NCBI GenBank assembly: GCA_028641055.1
Contig: CM054062.1
Coordinates: forward strand, 173,619,642-173,683,641
Source: Alopecurus myosuroides
Taxonomy: Eukaryota > Streptophyta > Magnoliopsida > Poales > Poaceae
Length of the DNA: 64,000 nt
Direction: 5' to 3'
A program made the position numbers and the translations under genes. How positions within the stretch are numbered: the stretch's first letter is position 1; each line of letters opens with the position of its first letter. Under the pieces are notes generated by a model, which saw nothing but the letters and a program-made list of their open reading frames with translations, did not search any database and had not been told where the DNA came from. This document shows positions 12,157 through 20,552 of this stretch, one piece after another.

Positions 12157-14007
12157 ATGGAGGCTAGCGCCAGCGGGCCGGAGGCCGCGAACGGCGGGAT
12201 CGAGGGGTCCGCCGACTCCTGCAGCTCCGCCGGCAGACTGTCTGTGCACCAGATCGTCGGCGGCGGGAAAGGTACCACTACTACTCTTCTACCCCCCAGC
12301 TCTCCGGCTCCCGGTTTGTGCAAAGTCCGGCGTGGCTTGTTATTACAGCCCTGTGGTGTGATTGCATACGCGAACTTGATGTTGTGTGGCGGATACGTCA
12401 GGTTGTCACGGGGGTTGCGATGTCTCCCTTGATTAAAATCATGATACGGTAATTGTGTTGGCGCAATACGTGTCAGGGTTGAGTAAAGGCGATTGACCTC
12501 TTGGCTTTTACTTCGTACTTTCGTAGGGTAGTGTTGAAGAAGCGTGCGTGAATGCGAGCAAGGCTGGGTGCAGTTTGGTAGTTCAGATTCTGTACTGTGG
12601 TTTCAGAAAGCGCGTGCTAGGATGCGAGTGTGCACATGCCATAAAGTTTTGCTTCGAATCCTAGCTTATGGTCATCAACTCTATCACACTACATACCTAT
12701 GACTATAATTCGATCAGACATGACATGGAGGCCACCTGAACATGTTGATTTGAATCAACGGATGCCTTGGATATTGTTAATGTGTTTTTATCATTTTATT
12801 TAAATTCTTTTCTGCAATGTGTTGTGTTAGCATCAATGCAGCTAGAGACCAATCATTAGGAGTACTAGCCTGTCATGCTGCAATCTGCTAGCTAAATAAA
12901 TGCTACACTTATCTCAGGAGTACTAGCCTGTCATACCAATCATTAGGAATACTGTTCTGTATTTTTCTTCTGCACTGGTAATCATAAAGTTGATGGTATG
13001 CGCGTATAGCTTGATTTCTGTTTGAATTGTATCGGTGATTTGATTTTCCCTTTTGTATGCCTCCAAGTACAATTGGCCTTACATTTCTTTTGCTCATGGT
13101 TTAAGTTGTTGTTCCTATCTTTCAGCTGCCGATATCATCTTGTGGAAGTGTAGACGTGCTACAGTCGGTGTCATATTTGGCGCTACCATTGCATGGTGGC
13201 TGTTCGAGAAGTCCGAGCTGTCATTCTTGACTATCTGCTGCGATGTGCTGCTCATTTTAATAGTTGTACAGTTCATATGGGTTAAAACATCTAGCTTGCT
13301 AAATAAGTAAGGAACCCTATATCCCAGATTTCATTTTCTTACATATTTTGACATAGGTGTATCTATATATTTCTTATTGGTTAATTAATGTAGGCAACCT
13401 AGGCCACTTCCGGAGTTAGTTCTATCAGAGGAGATGGTTAATAATGCAGCGGCCTCATTTCGTGTTAAAGTTAACAACATGCTGATGATTGCACATGACA
13501 TTACGCTTGGCAAGGACTTCCGGCTCTTTTTCCAGGTTAGCTACCATGACATTGTTTCTCTGTGTTAATTACATGAAACCATTCTCATTGCTGACAGATG
13601 AAAATTCTTCACAGGTTGTGTCTGTCCTTTGGTTGCTATCTGTTATTGGCAATTTCTACTCTTCTGTAACTCTTGCTTATATAGGTATGTTATTATGTAA
13701 CCATCTAATTGCTGAATCCACTTAGAGACATAGACATGTACGGAAATATAATACCAAGGCACGTCCAGGACCATGTATCTGTTTGTCTGCGGCTCTTCCT
13801 TTGTATAGAGTTCAATGCTAATTTTACAGTGTGTGGATGACAGGAACCATTGCTTTGGTCACAGTACCTGCACTATACCAAAGACACCAGGAGCACGTGG
13901 ATAGGTACGCTGGAATGGTCCACCGGAATTTCTCAAGGCACTACAAGATTGTTGACGAAAATGTGATAAGCAGACTACCTAGAAGCTTTATCAGTAAAGA
14001 TGACTGA
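12157..14007 (+). CDS. RTNLB: reticulon-like protein B (RTNLB), five exons
   Basis: Encodes 223 residues with a complete reticulon-homology domain, an ER membrane protein family whose hairpins bend tubules. Exons: 12157-12271, 13126-13306, 13394-13535, 13615-13684, 13844-14007; all introns are GT-AG and all phases join. A short Ser/Gly-rich N terminus (1-37) leads to [15 protein letters not shown], the classic domain start. A first long hydrophobic hairpin follows (about 52-95), then a loop with [20 protein letters not shown], a second hydrophobic pair (about 143-182), and an amphipathic tail ending SFISKDD. The ATG was chosen because it opens the only frame joining the domain. Plant RTNLBs of similar length (about 200-230 aa) are usual. 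No lesion is seen. Tissue and regulation cannot be read from the sequence; the exact RTNLB number is not assigned. Confidence 0.92.
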
Positions 14008-14437
14008 GCTTCTCAAACTGTGACGCTTCCCATGTTAACCCCCATCACATATTAACAAATGTTGAGTTTCCTTTTCGGTTTACTTTAGTTATATTTCTAC
14101 GTCATAGGTCGCATGTAGGAATTTTAGAGTGAAAGCTAGAGGCTTGATGTAGCAACCATTTCAATGTATGTACTCAATAAGTTGAAACCGAAAAGATATG
14201 CAGAAGATCGCAGCATCTCATCCAATATCTTCAGCTCCTTTGTATATAGACCGGTCTACATGTGAACCTCTTTGGTTTGTATTGTAGAAAAGTGGGCTGC
14301 GTGTTCTTAAAATTTAGAGCACACAGCAGTGTTCGTGGAGAAGAGAACTGGAGTTATTACTGCATCGTACCGACCTGTTTCCTGGCGTCTATACCTGTTC
14401 AAGTTTGTGTAATAGCAACTGTCAACACATACTCTAA
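14008..14437. other. 3' UTR and flank of the reticulon-like gene
   Basis: AT-rich sequence after the TGA with several ATG-poor frames, presumably 3' UTR followed by flank. No gene is seen. Confidence 0.5.
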
Positions 14438-14564
14438 GGCTTTGTTCGGTTACAACCCACCACAGGTGGATTGAAGTGGATTGGAGGGGAATTTGACTTA
14501 GGTGGGATTTAATCCACCCTAATACCTACCAATCCCCTTCAGATCTGATGAAACCGAACAAGGC
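14438..14564. mobile_element. small MITE (hAT-like termini)
   Basis: 127 bp bounded by GGCTTTGTTCGGTT and AACCGAACAAGGC, imperfect 13-14 bp inverted termini. The interior is rich in GTGGATTG/AATCCACC inverted sequence. This GTTCGGTT-ended type is common in grasses and hAT-like. An 8-bp TSD was looked for and not found. Confidence 0.7.
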
Positions 14565-14628
14565 AAAGGATCTATATTACAACTGTACATTAGCACAAGC
14601 AATGAAGATACTATCACTTGTCAGGCTA

Positions 14629-14815
14629 ATCCTATACGACCTTTGCCTTGGTGCGACCCAGCTATGGACCCCGCTCAGCATCACACACATGGCCAAACAA
14701 GTTTGTTCCCTTGATAAAAATCCCTCTGCCGAACCTCCTTCTTTCCCATTGATTAAATCTTACGGTGGTGAATAGGGTCCATGGCTGGGTCGTACAGCCA
14801 GGGGTCGAATAGGAT
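14629..14815. mobile_element. foldback MITE with about 42-bp inverted ends
   Basis: The first about 42 bp (ATCCTATACGACC...CTATGGACCC) pair with the last about 41 bp (GGGTCCATGG...CGAATAGGAT) at roughly 80-85% by eye, so the 187-bp unit can fold into a long hairpin. Superfamily not assigned and no clear TSD. It ends 4 bp before a 24-base C run. Confidence 0.6.
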
Positions 14816-14819
14816 ACCA

Positions 14820-14843
14820 CCCCCCCCCCCCCCCCCCCCCCCC
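14820..14843. repeat. poly(C) run, about 24 bases
   Basis: Uninterrupted C from 14820 to 14843, followed by GGG, directly beside the foldback MITE. Length is unreliable in any assembly. Confidence 0.85.
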
Positions 14844-15034
14844 GGGAAAATGTAGCAGGATGAACGGTAAAATCTCACTCCGGGGTCTCATGAAGCATAT
14901 CCATCCATCCAACTATCTTTCATACAAACACATTCAAACATGTCATACATACATATACTATCATAGTCAACTGACTCCACTAGCCTTATTTCATACTGGA
15001 TAACATGAGCATACTACACTCGCACCATGGTCAT

Positions 15035-17393
15035 TCATTTCTCAAATTGCTTCAGCATCTCCTGTGCAGTCTCACGCCAAATATCGTAGAGCTCATCCGA
15101 AAACAGAACAAAATGCACCTGCAATTACAAAGTGGTCCACGAGTTTAATCGACATAGATGACAACACCAGGGGAATAGGATATAAAAAGAAAACAAACTT
15201 CATATTTTCTAAACTGGGCTAACCAGTGAGGCCAGAATAAAGCTATAAGGCAAACTAGTTGTCATAATGGATGTCCAATTTAATTATTTTAGTGTGAAAC
15301 GGCATAATAGATGTCCAATTTAATTATTTTAACGTGAAACAGCATTTGGTTACAAATACCATGCTGGCACGGCAGTATAGTACCTAAATGTTTAGATGAT
15401 GAGCTACGACTAACCTCTTTAATATCCCCTGAAAATTGTTGAGCAGTTGAAATGGCTATGTTCGATGCTTCCTTTGGAGGGAAGCTGCATGAACAAATCA
15501 TGTTAAACTTCACAAATTAGATACCGCAAAGAACAAACTGCACGAAAAGCACATACATGAATGAAAACAGGGACTTAGTACATACCGAAAAACACCACAA
15601 GATATAGCAGGGAACGCAATGTACTGAATGCCATTCTCTTTAGCAAGCTTCAAGCTATTTCTGTAATTAAAAGATGCAGTTCAAGGTAGTTTCCTATGAT
15701 TCAGCAACTCGAATGGTCTTTTCTAATATATGTATATATAAGTTCACAAGGGAGACTTACTTGTAGGCATTCTTTAAGGACTCCTCAGGCTTCCTATCGA
15801 TATCATATATGGGCCCTACTGTATGTATCACACGGGACACGGGAAGCTCAAAAGCTCTGTTCACATTCAATATGCAGCCAAACAGATGTATTTTTAGGAA
15901 GATGGCATTCTAAAGCTACTAAAATGAATCAGAAAAGGCACTGACGGAGTAATTCTGGCTTCTCCAGTAGGGCAACGAATTCCAGGTTTAACCTCAGGAA
16001 CTTTACGGCATGCTTGTACAAGTTGTGGTCCAGCAGCTTGATGTATAGCTGATGTAGTGGTTTCAAGTTAGTATATGAGACAGTCCAGGAATGATAAGTA
16101 AAATGATTACGGCATTATGCTTCTCAAAAGCTTGCCACTACCTCCATCTACACCTCCCCCTCCTAACATTCGTTCATTAGCAGCATTAACCTGCCAAAAT
16201 AAATTTCGGTTACATTCTTTAATGCAAATACAGATATCATTATCTACTTCATTGCTGAATATAGAAAAAGATTATTGCTTTTAAGAAAAGCACAATACAG
16301 ATGTCACATATCATTTAGCAAGTAAAACAAAAATGCATCACAGCAAGAGAAGTTTTTTTGTAAACGCTTGTCCGCACAATAGATCATAGCATACAAACAT
16401 GCAAAGGCTTAAGGTGTAACCAGTCTAATGGGCTCATAATCAGGTATTTTACCAGTTTGTCTTGTTCCCGAATTTAGGAACTTTAGCAAAAGGACTACAA
16501 TTTTCCTGATGGTTTAGTTTAGCTTTAGAGATGCGAGACCGAGAACTCTAATTGCAGTCCATAGTCATACAAAGAAGCTGATAGCCACGGGGGAACTTGA
16601 TTCAAACTTCTTCAGCTGCACTTTAAAGGGTGATGGTGAAATCCAGTAGACTGAACCAAAATAATACCTTGTAACTACATATTTCTAATGAACTTGGAGT
16701 ACCAAGCAATCCACGCGCCAAGTTAGTAACTAATGAGGGACGAATTATAGTCCCTTTGACGGCAGAAGCAACTAATACTGGTATTAAAACCGAAAGCAAA
16801 TATGGTACTAAGTAGCTAAGAAGATCCTGTTCACCACTCCAAACCTAAGCCAAAACACTCTGACGGTAGAATCAACTGATGCGCTATATTAAAACCGAAC
16901 ATAAGTATAGCTATATAAGAAGACCCATATCACAAACCCAGGCCTAGCCAAACCACTCCTCCGTGCGAGACTCGATCCCAACTAAAAGAACCCATGTGTG
17001 ATGTTTAGCGCAGCTGAGTTGGGTTCCCCATTTGAGACCACCACAGGCAAGCAAGCAGGCGATGTTTCCAGGCTGAGATCATACAGAAACAGTGTGGCGC
17101 GGAGTGGACATGGTAGGATTGGGATCGTGGGATGGAGTGGAAGCACGTACGATGGCGTCCGTGGCGCCGTCGACGGACCAGAGGGTGATGTCGCCCTTGT
17201 GCAGCTTCAGCGCGCCGGCACCCGCCGCCGCAGACAGTCGGAACGTCTCGCCGCCTCCGAACCCCGACGCCGCCATCGCGAAGGCCCTCCCCGGTGAGCA
17301 GATGCTAGGCCGCCGCCTCTGCAGCCACTTGGGGAGAGGGAGTGGGAGCAACGATGGCTTCTGGAAAAGTTTGGTGGTGGCTACACGCGACAT
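15035..17393 (-). CDS. macro-domain protein (MacroD/Appr-1''-P processing type), seven exons
   Basis: Predicted 239 residues. Exons on the minus strand: 17393-17151, 16190-16142, 16048-15946, 15856-15761, 15660-15586, 15484-15415, 15118-15035; all phases join through GT-AG introns. Residues 1-40 are basic and Ser/Leu/Pro-rich without acids, like an organelle transit peptide (inference). A macro domain fills about 62-225: [35 protein letters not shown] split by introns 1 and 2, LPVSRVIHTVGPIYD, and the ISCGVF ribose-binding loop. This is the arrangement of MacroD-type ADP-ribose/O-acetyl-ADP-ribose hydrolases, with the catalytic Asn (NAAN) and GGGVD loop intact. ATG 17393 is the first of the frame; a second in-frame Met at residue 40 could give a form lacking the presequence. 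The gene's 5' flank is interrupted 170 bp upstream of the ATG by a 33-kb retroelement block. Confidence 0.92.
15263..15342. repeat. 40-bp tandem duplication in the last macro-gene intron
   Basis: Two adjacent 40-bp units, each CATAAT[G/A]GATGTCCAATT..., differing at about four positions. They lie between exons 6 and 7, away from splice sites. Confidence 0.85.
16758..16965. repeat. imperfect 104-bp tandem duplication in macro-gene intron 1
   Basis: GACGG[C/T]AGAA[G/T]CAACT starts at 16758 and again at 16862. The two units share TATTAAAACCGAA and an AAGAAGA-rich middle and diverge elsewhere. Old local duplication within the 960-bp first intron. Confidence 0.65.
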
Positions 17394-17404
17394 CGTGGGG
17401 AGCG

Positions 17405-17562
17405 AGCGTGAGGGTAGGAGGTTGAGTATCTACGGCCCAGGTCCGTGTAAGTATACTCTGGGCCTACTAGCGGGCCCATCCATAAACTCGGCCAGCGTAG
17501 CACATACTTATAATTGTTGGATATTTTTTGTTCTTTTATGTGTTGGGTAAATTTCAGCAGGG
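17405..17562. repeat. 158-bp target-site duplication, macro-gene side
   Basis: Matches 50554-50711 at 157 of 158 bases by eye; the only difference is AGGGTAGGAG here versus AGGGTACGAG. It directly abuts the poly(T) at 17563, which is the poly(A) tail of the minus-strand LINE. It is the native upstream sequence that stayed next to the macro gene. Confidence 0.9.
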
Positions 17563-17679
17563 TTTTTTTTTTTTTGACATTTTCCAATATATAAGCCAGC
17601 AAACAAGTCGCCTTGTTAAAAACCATCCAGCCCCCTTAGGTACCCTGGTAAGAAAAAGAGTGCGAACTTGCTGCTCCAA

Positions 17680-18836
17680 TTAAGCGTTTACAAAGATGGT
17701 TACATCATCCGCAATCACACCCCTAATGAAGTCAGGTGGATCTTCATGCCAGATTTGCAGCCCCTCTAAACTTGCATTAGCAGCAAGACTATGGGCTGAT
17801 CTATTACTTTCCCTAGACGCATACTTAAAAACGATTGTGTTAAAACCCTTGGACAACATTGTGCATTCCTCATAGATCGCTGCCGCCTGTCCAATAGAAT
17901 TGCCTCCATTGTTCATTGTATCAATCACTTCCATGCAGTCACTCTTGACAATGATGTTCATGCATCCTATTTGTCTTGCAAGGATTATTCCGTCCTTAAG
18001 CGCTCTAGCCTCCGCCATCGGAGCGTCAGCAACATGTGGACTCCCGCAACAACTCCTTGTTATGAAGACGTCATGGTCATTGCGGATGATAGCTCCAACC
18101 TTCTCGATTAACTCCTTTTTTTGCTTGCAGCACGGAAATAGTTTAGGGCCAAGGTGGCAATTGATCGTGCTGATCTCACGGGTTTCATAATCTCTTCTCC
18201 GTGTATCACTTGTCTTCTTTCCCACCAAATATACCAGCATGTGGTTGAAATCAACTCTTTTAATCCCACCTCCAAGCCTAGCGCGGGTCTGTTTTTCTCC
18301 TTCAGCAGGGATTCAAAAGTAATGTGTCCATCCATATAGGCATTGCTAGCCCTCGAAATAATATCATGGATGCGTAGGTTTTCCCAGATTTCCCGAGCCC
18401 TGCCACACATGAAGAACGTGTGCCTTATGTACACATTTTCCACCAGGAGAACCAATGCATATGCCTTTTGTTTTCATCATCCCCCCACCAGTAACGGTTC
18501 ATAGCATCTGTGATCCCTTTAGTTACTTGCTTGGGCAGTCTGAATACCGACATGGCATACGGCCGGGATTGCCTGAGTCACTGCTTTAAGAAGCACATCC
18601 TTACCACCATAGGATAGCAGTTTCTCTTTAAAACCCGCTAGCCTGGAGAACACTCTGTCAATTAAGTGTTGAAAGCAGTCTGAGCGATCAACCCCCACAA
18701 GTGGTGGAAGACCAAGGTATTTATCTGTAATTCCTTCAGTCAAAATATTCAGGGTTGTACACACCTCCTCCCTTACTTCTGCTATAGTACATGGACTAAA
18801 GAACACACTCGATTTAGCCTCACTAACTAGCTGTCC
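17680..18836 (-). pseudogene. LINE ORF2, 3' part: RT end, zinc-binding and RNase H regions
   Basis: Continues the RT thumb (KYLGLPPLVG, LAGFKEKLLSYGGKDVLLKAV). After a frameshift near 18530 comes an apparent internal deletion that joins a WWKM-type segment (about 18430) to FFMCGRAREIW (zf-RVT region), then an RNase H-like domain (RVT_3 type) with DAPMAEARALKDGIILA and VKSDCMEVID. The open frame 18240-17680 looks like a plant RNase H-like gene in isolation, but its position in the LINE explains it. Not functional. Confidence 0.85.
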
Positions 18837-18841
18837 CGAGG

Positions 18842-19333
18842 TGTCGAATCTTTGACTCTACAAATCCCTTAGGTGATCCTATCGGGTTTCGATTAGGAGA
18901 ACCCATGAGCGCTGGTGGAATCGTCGGCTAGACAGGGGGCGAGATTTACCCAGGTTCGGGGCCCTCGTAGAGGTAAAACCCTTACTCCTGCCTCTTGTCG
19001 ATCTGTGTTAATGAAAAGATCAGTTACAATGGTGGTACTCGAATCGAGGGTAAGGACTCGAGTTCAAGGTTTCGGTGGTGAGGTGTTGCTTGGCCCTCTA
19101 CCGGTGGCTCTCCTGGCCTTATATAGGTGGCCAGGTCTCAAACCTTACCCGGAGAGGACTCGAACTCTAACCCTAGGTCGGTTACAAGTTTCCAAACTTA
19201 ACTCGCAAGTTAGTGCAGGTGGGTTTCACGTGGGCCTTCTAGAATACTCCAAGGACTCCTCTTCTTGGGCCTTAACTTTGGGCCTGAGATGGGGTGTCCT
19301 TACCCGCGGGGTCCAGGATCCATGCCTTCGTCA
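18842..19333 (-). repeat. 3' LTR of the Tat element
   Basis: 492 bp; plus-strand ends TGTCGAATCTTTG...CCTTCGTCA. I count seven differences from the copy at 46567-47058. Flanked on the left by TSD CGAGG. Confidence 0.93.
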
Positions 19334-19347
19334 GTAGCCCCCGAGCG
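19334..19347 (-). other. polypurine tract of the Tat element
   Basis: Plus strand GTAGCCCCCGAGCG, that is CGCTCGGGGGCTAC on the element's strand, directly before the 3' LTR. It primes plus-strand DNA synthesis in this family. The same core recurs inside the 3' region at 22331, 22438, 23618 and 24604. Confidence 0.8.
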
Positions 19348-19929
19348 TTTGCTCGAGTGGGTTTGTTCCAGTCGAGTAGACGGTCAAATCTTGGTCTTTC
19401 TTTCCTGCGGGTAACCAGCTTGGTTGTTTTCCTGTTTAAAGGGCGTGTACCCTGTATAATAAGCTTTCATACTCGAGTATCGAGCAAAGCAAGTGCCTGT
19501 TTTTATGGCTTTTTATCGCAGAAGGATGCGGCACAGCAGCTTGACTCTCCCGAGAGATCAGGGCCAATTAATTGCGACCAGGGCAAAAACATTTCTGGCC
19601 TACACAGATTCGAGACCTCCGACTCGAACCCGGTAAGGTGATTGTTGCGACTGGGCCGTTGTGGTCTTATCGAGTCGAATTTAACCTGTGGGGGTACCCG
19701 GCGCGTCCGCTAGGATATTTCTTCGTGTTGTTGACACGGAATCATACCGGAGGACGCAGCTTTTGAGTGCGATTCCAGGCCCTCAAGAGAGATCTTTCGG
19801 GTCTTACCTTCATATTCGAAGAATATGGCATCCGGATGTGCCTAGTCGGCTGAACAATCCAGGTTTTTATGATGTGTGAATATCATGTGTGAGAAAAGGT
19901 AGGTTACGCCTACTCGAATAATTGTTTGA

Positions 19930-20140
19930 GTTAGTAGATCCATACAAAAGAGTTTTCGTGTTAGGAATTTCAGCGCCCATATGAATGAGTTTTCATGTTT
20001 GGGATGTTGCACCCATACGAAAGAGTTTTCGTGCATAGGGTATCTTTCTCTTGTTTAAAGAGATTTTGTCTCTTTGCTTATAAAAGAATTGTTTCTACTC
20101 GAAGGAATTTTGTTCATACGAAGTTATTTTCGTGTTTGAA
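19930..20140. repeat. cluster of four short inverted motifs
   Basis: Four variants of CATACGAAAGAGTTTTCGTG lie at about 19942, 19978, 20015 and 20116. Each can pair its CGAAA with TTTCG, and the variants show paired substitutions (for example TGAA with TTCA). They lie between the 3' LTR and the antisense gene. Role unknown. Confidence 0.6.
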
Positions 20141-20438
20141 CTTTCCATTCGAAACCTTTTTGTCTTGATGATGCGCGCTATGACGTCATGGCGCACTTTT
20201 CTCCTCCCGATGGGACGTGACGGAGTGCGAGCAGATGGGTTGGCCCACGTGGTCAGCTTTTTGACCGGGAAACGAGACGGCGTTCCCGGTTTTTACGCCA
20301 ACCGTGCAGTAAATGCGCATGATCCTCTGTTGAGATCGTGGCAGGAAACAGTGTTCACCGCCTCTTCGTTTCATCTTCACACGTGGTGGCGGCGATGAGC
20401 GACACGTGGTGCATTGAGTGGCCAGGATTGATTCGCTC

Positions 20439-20448
20439 CGTGTATAAG
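20439..20448 (+). promoter_or_regulatory. TATA-like box of the antisense gene
   Basis: TGTATAAGTA about 105 bp before the ATG at 20553, in a plausible position for a plus-strand promoter inside the minus-strand Tat element. Followed by a CT-rich leader (CTTCTTCCTTGCGC). Position-based inference. Confidence 0.45.
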
Positions 20449-20552
20449 TACGGGTGTTTGCGCTGCGGTAAAACTTTCCCAGCATCCATCTCAAATCCAT
20501 CTTCTTCCTTGCGCTTGTCTTCTTCCTCGCGCCCGAGCTCGTGCTGTCAGTC

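Noticed and set aside
17680..18240. Independent host RNase H-like gene
   Set aside because: It is in the right strand, place and order to be the C-terminal domain of the split LINE, right before the poly(A) tail.
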